Shown here: one piece after another, positions 46,482 to 55,919 of the stretch
How the letters are laid out: each line of letters opens with the position of its first letter
How positions within the stretch are numbered: position 1 is the first letter of the stretch
Source: Duganella sp. CF517
GTDB taxonomy: Bacteria; Pseudomonadota; Gammaproteobacteria; Burkholderiales; Burkholderiaceae_D
Length of the DNA: 64,000 bases
Direction of reading: 5' to 3'
NCBI RefSeq assembly: GCF_900110275.1
Contig: NZ_FODC01000003.1
Coordinates: 310,001 to 374,000 of the forward strand
Program-made: the position numbers and the translations under genes
Notes under the pieces: model-generated
Databases searched by the model: none
The model's input: the letters and a program-made list of their open reading frames with translations, nothing else
What the model was told of the DNA's origin: nothing

Positions 46482-48275
46482 TGTGCGGTGTTCGGCGGTT
46501 TTGAAGGCGGCGGCGTCGCCGGCGAACATTTCTTCCAGCTCGAGCCTGCCCTTGCGCGTGAGCGAGACCATTTCGTCCTGGTCTTGTTGGTGCGGGTAGA
46601 CTTCCATTAACATCTTGAGGTTGTGCGTCCGGAAGGTGCGCGCGGCGTGCTCGGCGCGCTCGGCGGCGAAGCCGAGCTGCTGCAGCACCTTGGCACCCAG
46701 CTGCAGCGACGCTTCGAACGTTTCGCGCTCGATCAGCGTGACGCCACGGTCCAGCAGTTCGTAATAGTGCGTGACGTTGCGCGCCCGCGCCAGGATCGTC
46801 AGCGACGGGTAGCGCTCGCGCACCGCGTCGACCAGCGCCAGGCTGTCGTCGACGGCGTCGATCGCGATCACCAACGTGGTGGCCTTGCCGATGCCGGCCG
46901 CCTCCAGCAGGTCGATGCGGGTGGCGTCGCCGTAGTACACTTCGTAGCCGAACTTGCGCAGCAGTTCGATCTGGTCGGGGTCGTGGTCGAGCACCGTCAC
47001 GCCGATGCGGTTGGCCGACAGCAGGCGGCCGATGATCTGGCCGAAGCGGCCGAAGCCGGCGATGATCACCGGATGCTCGACGGTGATCCGGTCCGCTTCG
47101 CGTTTCTTTTTCGCCGTGCGCAGGCGCGGCGCCGCCAGCGTGTCGTACAGCAGCAGCAACAGCGGCGTGGCCACCATCGACAACGTCACCACCATCACCA
47201 GCATGGCCGAGGTCTCCGGCGCCAGCACCCGCGCTTCGACGGCCGTTCCGAACACCACGAAGGCGAATTCGCCGCCCTGCGACATCAGCAGCGCGAAGAA
47301 CAGGCGCTGGCCGCGTGGAATGTCGAACCAGAACGACATGCCGTACAGCAGGCCGCCCTTGAGCAGCAGCAGGCCGCAGGCCAACCCCACCACCAGCAGC
47401 GGTTGGGCCAGCAGCACGCCGAAATCGGCCGACATGCCCACCGCCATGAAGAACAGGCCGAGCAGCAGCCCCTTGAACGGCTCCAGGTCGCTGACCAGCT
47501 GGTGACGGTATTCGGAGTCGGCCAGCAGCACGCCGGCGGTGAACGTGCCCAGCGCCAGCGACAGCCCGACCGATTCCATCAGCAGACAGATGCCGATGAC
47601 CAGCAGCAGCGCGAAGGCGGTGAACAGCTCGCGCAGGCCGGTGCGCGCCAGGAAACGCATCACCGGGTTGACCAGGCAGCGGCCGAAGGCGACCAAGGTC
47701 AGCAGCACCGCAACCAGCTTGACCGCCCGCATCCAGCCGCCGCCGGTATGCTCGGCGGCCACGCCGGCCAGCAAAGGCACCAGCGCGATCATCGGGATCG
47801 CCGCGATATCCTGGAACAGCAAAATGGAGAAGCTCGCCGCGCCGGCCGGGCTGGGCATCAGTTTGCGCTCGCCCAGGGTGGCCAGTACGATGGCGGTCGA
47901 CGACAGCGACATGCCGAGGCCGGCGACCAGCGCGATTTTCCAGTCGACGCCGAACGCCATGGCCGCCGCCGTCAGCGCCGTGCCGACGATCAGCACCTGC
48001 ACGCCGCCCCAGCCGAAGATGGGCCGGCGCAGCGACCACAGCTTTTTCGGCTCCAGTTCCAGGCCGATCAGGAACAGCATCAGCACCACGCCGAACTCCG
48101 ACACGCTCAGCACATCCTCGACATTGCCGATCAGCGACAGGCCCCACGGGCCGATCAGGGCGCCGGCGGTCAGATAGCCGAGCACCGCGCCCATGCCGGC
48201 CCGCTTGGCCAGCGGCACCAGCACCACGGCCGCGACCAGATAAAACACCATGTGTAAGAGAAAGCCGTGTGCCAT
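46386..48275 (-). CDS. Kef-type monovalent cation/proton antiporter (CPA2)
   Basis: A 629-residue inner-membrane antiporter. About 12 segments contain the CPA2 motif FLIGLELEPKKLW and an FQDIAAIP transport core. A TrkA-N/RCK domain at about 400-520 has GFGRFGQIIGRLL. Related proteins (KefB/KefC/YbaL) export K+ in exchange for H+; gating by glutathione is not shown. The last residues (TFGHEP twice) come from the repeat cluster rather than the family, so the native C-terminus probably ended near residue 598. Confidence 0.9.
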   Translation of the reverse strand: MAHGFLLHMVFYLVAAVVLVPLAKRAGMGAVLGYLTAGALIGPWGLSLIGNVEDVLSVSEFGVVLMLFLIGLELEPKKLWSLRRPIFGWGGVQVLIVGTALTAAAMAFGVDWKIALVAGLGMSLSSTAIVLATLGERKLMPSPAGAASFSILLFQDIAAIPMIALVPLLAGVAAEHTGGGWMRAVKLVAVLLTLVAFGRCLVNPVMRFLARTGLRELFTAFALLLVIGICLLMESVGLSLALGTFTAGVLLADSEYRHQLVSDLEPFKGLLLGLFFMAVGMSADFGVLLAQPLLVVGLACGLLLLKGGLLYGMSFWFDIPRGQRLFFALLMSQGGEFAFVVFGTAVEARVLAPETSAMLVMVVTLSMVATPLLLLLYDTLAAPRLRTAKKKREADRITVEHPVIIAGFGRFGQIIGRLLSANRIGVTVLDHDPDQIELLRKFGYEVYYGDATRIDLLEAAGIGKATTLVIAIDAVDDSLALVDAVRERYPSLTILARARNVTHYYELLDRGVTLIERETFEASLQLGAKVLQQLGFAAERAEHAARTFRTHNLKMLMEVYPHQQDQDEMVSLTRKGRLELEEMFAGDAAAFKTAEHRTPGSSLTFGHEPDGKNQPGSVPTFGHEPEGKP

Positions 48276-48477
48276 AAGGTCCCATTGTGCGCGCCGCTGC
48301 CGGAGCCGGTTATCGAGCTTGCGAGTATCTCATCCGGCGCCCCGTGCCGTCCACCACCTGAAATGGAGAGGGGCGTCACCGTAAAAAAATGCCAAGTTTT
48401 TTGAACTATTGGTAGTTCACCGGGAATCTACGGTAGGCAGCCAACCGGCGCCAATCACAACTACGAGGATGACAACG

Positions 48478-49098
48478 ATGAAAAAGCTGTTAAACAAGAC
48501 CCTGACCGTGGCCGCGCTGGCCCTGGCTGCGAATGCCCACGCCGTGACCGACGCTGCCGGCGATTTCCTGGCCGGCTACACCGGCAGCCGCGACGCCGCC
48601 TTCGACGTGCTGTCGGCCGACGTCAGCTTCAACGCCGCCACCAACGAATTCGTGTTCAGCACCACGGCGGCGGGCGCCATCGCCGGCGTCAACGGCGCGG
48701 CCTACGTCTTCGGCCTCGACGCGGGCGGTACGACCGCCGCGCCGTTCACGTCGGTCGGCCTGCCGGGCGCGGTGTTCAACCGGACCGTGACCCTGCGCGC
48801 CAACGGCACGGCGGGCGTCGGCGCGACCCCTATTACCGAGCAAATCGTCGGCAACCGCATTTTCGCCACCGTGTCGGCGTCGCTGCTGCCATCGAACGGC
48901 CTGGCGTTCAAGGATTACACCTGGACCGTGTGGTCGATCGACTCCAATGTCGCCGGGTTGGGTCGCTTGGCGGACTTCGCGCCGAACGCCAACATCAACG
49001 TGACGGCCGTGCCCGAACCGGCGACCTATGGCATGCTAGTGGCTGGCCTGGGTATGCTGGGGATGGTGGCACGCCGCCGCGCACGCGGCGAGGGCTGA
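48478..49098 (+). CDS. PEP-CTERM secreted protein
   Basis: A 206-residue exported protein. The ATG at 48478 is chosen because GAGG lies at proper spacing; another ATG nine bases upstream is too close. The signal peptide ends ANAHAVTD. The body is Ala/Gly/Thr-rich, without known domain. The tail is VPEPATYGMLVAGLGMLGMVARRR. Part of the exosortase-sorted set, probably matrix-related. Confidence 0.88.
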   Translation: MKKLLNKTLTVAALALAANAHAVTDAAGDFLAGYTGSRDAAFDVLSADVSFNAATNEFVFSTTAAGAIAGVNGAAYVFGLDAGGTTAAPFTSVGLPGAVFNRTVTLRANGTAGVGATPITEQIVGNRIFATVSASLLPSNGLAFKDYTWTVWSIDSNVAGLGRLADFAPNANINVTAVPEPATYGMLVAGLGMLGMVARRRARGEG

Positions 49099-49242
49099 TG
49101 TCTCCATCGCTGCATCAGCAATTCGCCAACCCGGTTGCAGCGCTACGCCCGCCGGCATGTTCCCGGCGCGGCGATCGGGCGGGTCATCGCTCTCGCCGGA
49201 TAAGACTAAAATCGTTTGCCTCTGCCGGGATGATGGTACATA

Positions 49243-49259
49243 ATTACGTGGTATGTAAT
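49243..49259. promoter_or_regulatory. Inverted repeat upstream of KfrA-like gene
   Basis: ATTAC (49243-49247) and GTAAT (49255-49259) lie within a longer TACAT/ATGTA symmetry (49237-49257), 27-49 bases before the gene. KfrA proteins bind such sites and repress their own promoters. The match is to position and symmetry only. Confidence 0.4.
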
Positions 49260-49285
49260 ACAGTATCAAATAATCTGGAGGCGAT

Positions 49286-50194
49286 ATGGCGAGGTCGGGA
49301 CTTGAAAAATCAGATGTGAGAAAGGCGCGGGATAGCTTGCTCGCCCAATCCCAATATCCGTCAGTAGATGCGGTTCGGATCGCGTTGGGTAACACCGGGT
49401 CGAAAACCACCATCCACAAATACCTCAAGGAGCTCGACGAGGAGGAGGGCGCTGGCGGTCGCGAAAAAGCGTCGATCAGCGAAGCGCTGCAAGACCTCGT
49501 CGAACGCTTGGCCGCGCGGCTCGCCGAGGAGGCCGACGTTCGAATCGAGCAGGCGACAAATGCGTTCGATGCGAGAGAACAAGCCCACGCGCAGTCTCTT
49601 CAGCAACTGCAAAGCGAGCTGCTTGCCAGCCGTGAAGCCAGTCGCGATCTGGAGATGCGTCTGCACAGCGAAACGGCGGACCACGCCAAGACGCGCGCGG
49701 CGCTACAAACCGAAACCGTCGCGCGCCGTACGGCCGGACAGCAAGTGGCCGATTTGAAAGAGCGGCTGGAGCAAGCGAAGCTCGAGCTGCGCCAGCAGCA
49801 ACTGGCGGTGCGCGACAAACAAGACGAAATCAACAAACTCAATCAAGAGGGCGCCCGGCAGGTGCTCGAGTTGTCGCACATAAAACAGTCACTGTACGAG
49901 CAACTGACCAATGGCCGCAAGCTGGAACAGAAGATCGAGCAGCTTCAGGCGGGCCAGCTGCATGGCGGCGATCTTCAGCGCCAACTGGTCGGCAAGATCG
50001 CGGAAGCCGAGCTGTTGAGCGAGCAACTAAAGGCGGCCGAGGCGCAACTCGCGCCGACCGAGGCGCGGGCGCGCGAATTCGAATTGCTGCTAGCCCAAGC
50101 CACCGCCAAGGTGCAAGCGCAAGAGCAGCTGGGCGAGCAATTGCAAGCGTATCTCGACAAAATCAGCGCCGGGTCCAGCAAGCGAACCAGATAG
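49286..50194 (+). CDS. KfrA-like DNA-binding coiled-coil protein
   Basis: A 302-residue protein with a KfrA N-terminal DNA-binding domain at about residues 5-60 (DVRKARDSLLAQSQYPSVDAVR, TGSKTTIHKYLKEL), then about 220 residues of heptad-rich coiled coil. KfrA is a plasmid-partition-associated repressor of IncP plasmids. Here it lies among chromosomal-type genes with no par genes nearby. It may be a nucleoid or transcription factor, or a relic of an integrated element. Confidence 0.85.
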   Translation: MARSGLEKSDVRKARDSLLAQSQYPSVDAVRIALGNTGSKTTIHKYLKELDEEEGAGGREKASISEALQDLVERLAARLAEEADVRIEQATNAFDAREQAHAQSLQQLQSELLASREASRDLEMRLHSETADHAKTRAALQTETVARRTAGQQVADLKERLEQAKLELRQQQLAVRDKQDEINKLNQEGARQVLELSHIKQSLYEQLTNGRKLEQKIEQLQAGQLHGGDLQRQLVGKIAEAELLSEQLKAAEAQLAPTEARAREFELLLAQATAKVQAQEQLGEQLQAYLDKISAGSSKRTR

Positions 50195-50297
50195 CCCACC
50201 CGAAGCCGGCATGGCGCCCGCCCACCCCCCATCCAGCGATACGGCTTATCTGCCGCCAGCCAATGGCGTATCTCAACAACAACTGCGGAAGATTTTT

Positions 50298-50442
50298 GTT
50301 AAGTTTTGTAAGGTTTTCGCCCATGTCGCGGGCGGAGCGGCGGCGGCGCGGACGTGTTCCGCCCGTGGCATGGCGGGCTTGGTTAGGAAACGTAACGCCT
50401 GCGTTAGCGCGCCGCAAGAAAAACATTGATAATCAATGACTT
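50298..50442 (+). promoter_or_regulatory. Regulon boxes upstream of the two-component genes
   Basis: Within the 490-base gap before the regulator gene, three elements recur at two other promoters. Box 1 is TTGTAAGGTTTT at 50306-50317, with a TTAAG half-site before it. Box 2 is GTTAGGAAACGTAAC at 50382-50396. Box 3 is TAATCAATGACTT at 50430-50442. The spaced TAA half-sites (period 9-10) suit an OmpR-type dimer. The first 100 bases of the gap hold nothing I can name. Confidence 0.6.
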
Positions 50443-50544
50443 GGGTTCATGAAGCGGTGCCATGCGGCGGCTGATAGAATCGGCTCAAGGTATGCGCCAT
50501 ATGGTTTATACCGTTATTATTCGCCCGACGTCGCAACCCGGGCA

Positions 50545-50623
50545 GGCACCGGACCATGCCGCTCCACCCCGGTGGCGTGGTTCTCCCTTTGCCGGTGCCC
50601 CGCCGGGCGCCGGCTTTTTCTTT
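50545..50623 (+). terminator. Antiterminator/terminator leader (attenuator)
   Basis: GGCACCGG (50545-50552) and ACCATGCC (50553-50560) can pair with CCGGTGCC (50592-50599) and GGCGTGGT (50574-50581), forming one long stem. The alternative is GCCGGTGCCC (50591-50600) with GGGCGCCGGC (50605-50614) around CGCC, followed by TTTTTCTTT (50615-50623): a strong intrinsic terminator. The two share 50591-50600 and exclude each other. The structure ends about 60 bases before the response-regulator ATG. Confidence 0.7.
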
Positions 50624-50684
50624 CCGCCACCTTGTGTTTATACTGGGGATTCGATTCGGACTGAATTCACGGGACAGGAACTGC

Positions 50685-51395
50685 ATGCGCAAGATATTGA
50701 TCGCCGAGGATGATCTCAAGGCGGGCACGTTGCTGAAGACGTATCTGGAAAAGCACCAGTACGAGGTGACGCTGACGCAGGACGGCCTCGGTTTTCAAGC
50801 GGAGTTCTCGCGCCTGGCGGGCCAGCTGTCGCTGGTGATCCTCGATGTGATGCTGCCCGATACCGACGGTTTCGCGCTGTGCAAGCTGGTGCGGCGCCGT
50901 TCGGCCGTGCCGGTCATCATGCTCACCGCCAGCTCCGACGAAGCCGACCGCATCGTCGGCCTGGAACTGGGCGCCGACGATTACATCGCCAAGCCCTACA
51001 GTCCGCGCGAACTGCTGGCGCGGATCAAGGCCATCCTGCGGCGCGCGGGCTTCGACAACCAGAGCGCGCCGCGGTACTACCGCTTCGTCGGATTCACGCT
51101 CGATCTGCTGGAGCGGGTCGTCACCGACAGCGCCGGCGCGCCGGTGCCGCTGACGGGCATGGATTATCAGCTGCTGAAGTATTTCGTCGAGCACCCCGGC
51201 GACATCCTCGACCGCGGCGTGCTGTGCGAACAAACCCGTGGCCGCGACGCCGGCCCGCTCGACCGCTCGCTCGACGTCCAGATCAGCAAGCTGCGCCTGC
51301 GCCTCAGTGACGACGGCAAGCAGCCGTCGTTGATCAAGACGGTGCGCGGCGCCGGCTATGTGTTCTCGGCCGATGTCGCCGTTTCGCCGGCGTGA
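50685..51395 (+). CDS. OmpR-family response regulator
   Basis: A 236-residue regulator. Receiver domain with acidic pair at 9-10, phosphoacceptor D54 in LVILDVMLP and K103, then a winged-helix domain at about 130-230 (RSLDVQISKLRLRL, IKTVRGAGYVF). The ATG at 50685 follows AGGA; longer frames upstream run through the terminator. It overlaps the kinase gene, its evident partner. Box elements at three local promoters are candidate targets. Confidence 0.92.
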   Translation: MRKILIAEDDLKAGTLLKTYLEKHQYEVTLTQDGLGFQAEFSRLAGQLSLVILDVMLPDTDGFALCKLVRRRSAVPVIMLTASSDEADRIVGLELGADDYIAKPYSPRELLARIKAILRRAGFDNQSAPRYYRFVGFTLDLLERVVTDSAGAPVPLTGMDYQLLKYFVEHPGDILDRGVLCEQTRGRDAGPLDRSLDVQISKLRLRLSDDGKQPSLIKTVRGAGYVFSADVAVSPA

Positions 51396-54300
51396 GCCGG
51401 CCGGCATGCTGCGCGGCGTACTGTTCGCTTGCTGCCTGTGGCTGGTCCACTGCCTGGCGGCCGGCGCCGTGCCCCGCACGCTCAATTTCGAGCAACTGAG
51501 CGTCAAGGACGGACTGGCGCAGGAAACCGTCACCGCCATCGTGCAGGACCAGCAAGGCTTCATGTGGTTCGGCAGCCAGCACGGCTTGAGCCGCTACGAC
51601 GGCTATCGCGTCACCGTCTACCGCGCCATTCCGAACGACCCGCGCAGCCTGGCCGACAACTGGGTGCAAGTGCTCCACGTGGACAAGAAGAACCGCTTGT
51701 GGGTCGGCACGCGCGGCGGCCTGCAGCGCTTCGATCCGGCCAGCGGCGATTTCACGCGCTTCCCCGCCGCCGCCGACGGCCCGCAGCGCGCCCGGCGCCA
51801 CCAGGTGCGGGCGATCATCAACGATGGCTACGGGCAGCTGTGGCTGGGCACCAGCGATGGCTTGCGCCACTTCGATCCGGAATCCGGCCGCTACACGGCG
51901 CTGCGCCACCACCCCGCCGATGCCGGCAGCCTGGCCAACGACCAGGTCAACGCGCTGGCGCTCGACGCCGAGGGCGCGCTGTGGGTGGGCCTCAAGCAGG
52001 GGCTGGACCGCTTGGCCGCCGGCGCGGCCCGCTTCGAGCACTTCCGCGTCGACACGCCGGCCAGGCCGAACGCGCCCCTCAACGAGGTGCAGCAACTGCA
52101 TATCGACCAGCGGCAGGTGCTGTGGCTGGTGACGATGGATGGCCTTGTCAGCTGGCGCCTGGGCGAGCCCGGCATGCCGCGCCATGTGTTCGGGCCGGCC
52201 GACGGACTGGCGCCGGGACTGGTGACGGCGCTGCTGCGCGACCGCGACGATACCCTATGGCTGGGCACCAACACCAACGGCCTGCACCGCTGGGACGCGG
52301 AGCGGCGCCGCTTCGTCGCGATCCCGGCCGATCCGCAGCAGGGCGCGGGCAGGGAGGTATCGAGCCTGTTCCAGGACCACAGCGGCACGTTGTGGGTCGG
52401 TACCTGGACCGCCGGCGCGCGCCGGGCCGACCTGGCCAGCGGCGGCTTCAGCCGCTATTTCCACATCCCCGGCGATCCGCGCACGCTGCACGACAACCGC
52501 GTCTACGGCATCAGCGGGGACGGCCGGGACGGCCTGCTGCTGGCCGGCATCGGCGGCATCGACCGGCTCGAGCCGGCCAGCGGCAAAATCACCCGGCTGC
52601 GCGGCGACGCCCGGCTGGAACGCCACATGCGCAACAAGGAGATCGTGCTGGCGGTGTACCGCGACGCGCGCGGCGTCACCTGGATCGGCAGCAGCGCCGA
52701 GCTCGGACGCTTCGATCCCGTGCGCGGCACCTACACCGCGCATGATTTCGGCGGACCGGACCCCAATAGCGGCTCGATCACCCACATCACCGGCGACCGC
52801 GCCGGCAACCTGTGGGTCGGCAGCCGTGGCGGCCTGCATCGCATCGACGCGGCGGGCGGCCCGGACCACACCTTCCGCCACGACGGTGGCGACCCGGCCA
52901 GCCTGGGCGACGATTGGGTGCGCATGACGGCCGAAGACGCCGACGGCGCCATCTGGGTCGCCACCGACAACGGCCTCGACCTGCTGGCGCCGGGCGGCGG
53001 CGGCTTCCGCCATTTCCGCCACGACCCCGCCGATGTCGGCAGCATCAGCAGCGACCGCGCGCAGTCGCTGTTCGTCGACCGGCAAGGCACGCTGTGGGTC
53101 GGCACCAATGGCGGCTTGAACCGCGTGGTGCGCGGCGCCGGCGGCGCCGTCAGCTTCCGCCGCTACACCATCCGCGACGGCCTGGCCGACGATTCCATCG
53201 GCGCCATCCTGCAAGCCGACGACGGCGCGCTGTGGCTCAGCACCGCCAACGGCATCTCGCGCATGGACACGGCCACCGGCAAGTTCCGCAACTATTCGGC
53301 GCGCGACGGCATGATCGAGGGTTTTTACTTCTCCGGTTCCGCTTACCGGGACGTCGGCGGCACCATGTACTTCGGCGGCGTCAACGGCCTGACCGCGTTC
53401 CATCCGGCCGCCATCGGCGACAATCCCCATCCGCCGCCGGCGGTGGTCACTTCGATGCGCGCAGGCGCCAAGGCCTTGCCGGTCGGCGGCGCCGCGATGC
53501 GCCTCGATCACGACGCCGCCGCGCTGACCTTCGAATTCGCCGCGCTGCACTACAGCGACCCGCCGCGCAACCGTTTCCGCTACCGCTTGCAAGGCTACGA
53601 CCAGGACTGGACCGAGGGCGACGCCAGCAAGCGCGTGGCCACCTACACCAATCTCGATCCGGGCCACTACGAGTTCCAGGTGCGGGCGGCCAACAAGGAC
53701 GGCGTGTGGGGGCAGCCGTCGCCGCCGCTGGCTTTCGACATCGCGCCGCCGTACTGGCAGCGCTGGTGGTTCCGGCTGGCGGTGCTGCTGTCGGCGGCGG
53801 TGCTGGCATGGCTGGGACATCGCACGCGCGAGCGCGTGCACGCGCGGCGCCGGCGCGAGCTGGAGGTGCAGGTGCGCACACGCACGCGGGAACTGCAACA
53901 CGCGCAGACGCAATTGCAGCGCTACGTCGAGGACCGCGAGCGGCTGTTCGTCTCGATCTCGCACGACCTGCGCACACCGATCACGCGCCTCAAGCTGCGT
54001 TCCGAACTGCTCGACGACGACGCCGTCCGCGAGGAATTCCACGACGACCTGGACGACCTGGACATGATGGTCAAGAGCGCGCTGCAAACGGTCAGGGACA
54101 GCGACATCCACGAGAACACCACCGCGGTACGGCTTGACGCGATGATCGGCCGCATGCTGCGCGGCGCCCAACTGGCCGGCCACCAGATCGGCTACGCGCC
54201 GGCCGGGCTGGCGGTGCGCGCCAAGCCGCTGGCGCTCAAACGCGCGATCGGCAACCTGCTGGACAACGCGCTGTTCTACGCCGGCGGCGCCGACATCGCC

Positions 54301-54558
54301 ACCGTGGAAGGCGACGGCGCGGTACATATCCAGATCCGCGACCATGGGCCGGGGGTGCCGCCGGAACAGCTGGCGCAACTGTTCGATACGCACCTGCGGC
54401 TCGACCACGGGCGGGCCCGCAACGCGGCCGGACTGGGGCTGGGTCTGGGGATCGCGCGCGGCATCGTCGAGGCCAACGGCGGCACGCTCACGCTGGCCAA
54501 CCATGCCGAAGGTGGCTTGATCGCCACGATCGTGCTGCCGCGCGCCACTGATTCGTAA
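51373..54558 (+). CDS. Propeller-sensor histidine kinase
   Basis: About 1061 residues. After a signal sequence (LLVHC-type hydrophobic stretch), residues about 25-690 hold two-component propeller repeats (GLSRYDGY, LWVGT, LWLGT, recurring) forming a two-propeller periplasmic sensor. A Y_Y_Y domain at about 700-790, one membrane helix, then HisKA with SISHDLRTPITRLK (H864) and HATPase with RAIGNLLDNALF and GLGLGLGIARG. This periplasmic part is common in glycan sensors. Starts at 51358, 51373 and 51406 are all possible; the last would directly precede the hydrophobic segment. Confidence 0.9.
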   Translation: MSPFRRREPAGMLRGVLFACCLWLVHCLAAGAVPRTLNFEQLSVKDGLAQETVTAIVQDQQGFMWFGSQHGLSRYDGYRVTVYRAIPNDPRSLADNWVQVLHVDKKNRLWVGTRGGLQRFDPASGDFTRFPAAADGPQRARRHQVRAIINDGYGQLWLGTSDGLRHFDPESGRYTALRHHPADAGSLANDQVNALALDAEGALWVGLKQGLDRLAAGAARFEHFRVDTPARPNAPLNEVQQLHIDQRQVLWLVTMDGLVSWRLGEPGMPRHVFGPADGLAPGLVTALLRDRDDTLWLGTNTNGLHRWDAERRRFVAIPADPQQGAGREVSSLFQDHSGTLWVGTWTAGARRADLASGGFSRYFHIPGDPRTLHDNRVYGISGDGRDGLLLAGIGGIDRLEPASGKITRLRGDARLERHMRNKEIVLAVYRDARGVTWIGSSAELGRFDPVRGTYTAHDFGGPDPNSGSITHITGDRAGNLWVGSRGGLHRIDAAGGPDHTFRHDGGDPASLGDDWVRMTAEDADGAIWVATDNGLDLLAPGGGGFRHFRHDPADVGSISSDRAQSLFVDRQGTLWVGTNGGLNRVVRGAGGAVSFRRYTIRDGLADDSIGAILQADDGALWLSTANGISRMDTATGKFRNYSARDGMIEGFYFSGSAYRDVGGTMYFGGVNGLTAFHPAAIGDNPHPPPAVVTSMRAGAKALPVGGAAMRLDHDAAALTFEFAALHYSDPPRNRFRYRLQGYDQDWTEGDASKRVATYTNLDPGHYEFQVRAANKDGVWGQPSPPLAFDIAPPYWQRWWFRLAVLLSAAVLAWLGHRTRERVHARRRRELEVQVRTRTRELQHAQTQLQRYVEDRERLFVSISHDLRTPITRLKLRSELLDDDAVREEFHDDLDDLDMMVKSALQTVRDSDIHENTTAVRLDAMIGRMLRGAQLAGHQIGYAPAGLAVRAKPLALKRAIGNLLDNALFYAGGADIATVEGDGAVHIQIRDHGPGVPPEQLAQLFDTHLRLDHGRARNAAGLGLGLGIARGIVEANGGTLTLANHAEGGLIATIVLPRATDS

Positions 54559-54678
54559 CGATTTGTGAGCCGCGCCCGGGCGCGCGCACGGGTTCCAGCG
54601 CCGTCCGGCGCGCTTGTGTAAAGAAGCGTAAGCGCCAGCCCGCCGGATTCAGCGAATTTCATTAATAATCAATGACTT
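54555..54678 (+). promoter_or_regulatory. Regulon boxes upstream of the DUF5009 pair
   Basis: CGTAACGATTTGTGAGC (box 1-like) starts at 54554, GTAAAGAAGCGTAAG (box 2) is at 54618-54632, and TAATCAATGACTT (box 3) at 54666-54678, identical in 13 bases to the copy before the regulator. Order and spacing match the other two promoters. The next start is 54734, so a separate promoter is probable despite the same orientation as the kinase gene. Confidence 0.6.
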
Positions 54679-54733
54679 AACAGTCTCCCCGGGGCGCATT
54701 GCGGGGCGGCCGACGGCATGCTAGTGTCTGCAT

Positions 54734-55918
54734 ATGCTGATAAAAAGAACATCGCCCATGCCTGTTGCCCATCCCGCACTGCCGCGCCAACGCATCGTCG
54801 CCATCGACGCCCTGCGCGGACTGACCTTTTTCGTCATGCTGTTCGTGAACTGCCTGTCCGGCGCCAACGGCATCCCGTTTGGCATCCAGCACATGGCCGC
54901 CTCGGTCGACGGCATGAGCCTGGCCGACGTGGTCTTTCCCGCCTTTCTGTTCGTGGTGGGCACCTCGATTCCACTGAGCCTGAACCACCGGCTGGCGGTC
55001 GCCGGCGGCACGCGCCAGACCTTGTGGCAAATCGCCACGCGGGCCTTCGGCCTGATCGTCATCGGCGTATTCATGGTCAACACCGAAGAGGGCTACAACG
55101 AAGCGGCGATGGGCATCCCGATCACGCTGTGGGCCTTGTGTTTTTATGCGGCGGCGCTGCTGGTGTGGGGGACCCGCAGCAACCGGCCGCTGCGCTGGGT
55201 GGGCACGGCGGCGATCGTGGCGCTCGCGCTGGCGTACCGGGGCGGCCCCGACGGGCAGGAGTGGATGCAAACGTCGTGGTGGGGCATCCTCGGCTGCATC
55301 GGCTGGGCGTACCTGGTCGCCGCCATCGTCTACCTTGGCGGGCGCGGGCGCCTGGCGCTGCTGGCGCTGGCGATGCTGGCGTGCGTGGCGTGGTTCATGG
55401 CCAGCGGCGCGCTGGGCGGCAACGGCGTGGTCGCCATGCACGCGACCCATACCTCGATCGTCTTGTGCGGGGCGATCTGCGTCTTGCTGCTGTTCGACGG
55501 CTCGCGGGGCGGCGCCGGATCGCCGCGGCTGGCGGCGGGCGCGATGCTGGCGGCCGGGCTGGCGGTGGCCGCCTGGCTGCTGCATCACCTCTATCCGGTG
55601 TCCAAGATCGGCGCGACGCCGCCCTGGGCGCTGTATTGCGCCGCGCTGTGCAGCGGCGTGTTCGTGCTGCTGTACTGGCTGACCGAGATGCGCGGCGCCA
55701 CCCGCTGGACCGCGCTGGTGCAGCCGGCGGCGGCCAATCCGCTGGTGACCTACCTGCTGCCGGTGATCCTGGCGACGCTGATGGCCTACCTGCACCTGCG
55801 CTGGTGGCCGGTGCTGATGCACGGCGCCGTGGCGATCGCCTTCGCGCTGCTGTTTTCCGCCGTCGTCGTGGCCGTGGTGGCTGTCTTAAACACCTATAAC
55901 TTCAAACTGAAACTCTAA
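54734..55918 (+). CDS. HGSNAT/DUF5009 membrane protein (NagX-like), copy 1
   Basis: A 394-residue protein with about ten hydrophobic segments. The N-terminus RIVAIDALRGLTFFVMLFVN and AFLFVVGTSIPLSLN are the heparan-alpha-glucosaminide acetyltransferase-type (DUF5009) pattern. Relatives called NagX are linked to GlcNAc or chitin-oligosaccharide use. It is followed one base later by a paralogue and then chitinases. An ATG at 54758 is an alternative start. Confidence 0.85.
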   Translation: MLIKRTSPMPVAHPALPRQRIVAIDALRGLTFFVMLFVNCLSGANGIPFGIQHMAASVDGMSLADVVFPAFLFVVGTSIPLSLNHRLAVAGGTRQTLWQIATRAFGLIVIGVFMVNTEEGYNEAAMGIPITLWALCFYAAALLVWGTRSNRPLRWVGTAAIVALALAYRGGPDGQEWMQTSWWGILGCIGWAYLVAAIVYLGGRGRLALLALAMLACVAWFMASGALGGNGVVAMHATHTSIVLCGAICVLLLFDGSRGGAGSPRLAAGAMLAAGLAVAAWLLHHLYPVSKIGATPPWALYCAALCSGVFVLLYWLTEMRGATRWTALVQPAAANPLVTYLLPVILATLMAYLHLRWWPVLMHGAVAIAFALLFSAVVVAVVAVLNTYNFKLKL

Positions 55919-55919
55919 G

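Noticed and set aside
46339..48285. 648-codon minus-strand frame overlapping the Kef-type gene
   Set aside because: The composition is low-complexity Arg/Ala/Gly, and the overlapping frame carries the antiporter and RCK motifs.
50591..50623. Simple terminator of the upstream KfrA-like gene
   Set aside because: It is about 400 bases past that stop and has an alternative antiterminator pairing, so a leader role for the downstream gene fits better.
50462..50713. Small plus-strand frame in the regulator leader
   Set aside because: It spans the terminator, and its translation is Pro/Gly-rich with no ribosome site. A leader peptide is not excluded but is unsupported.
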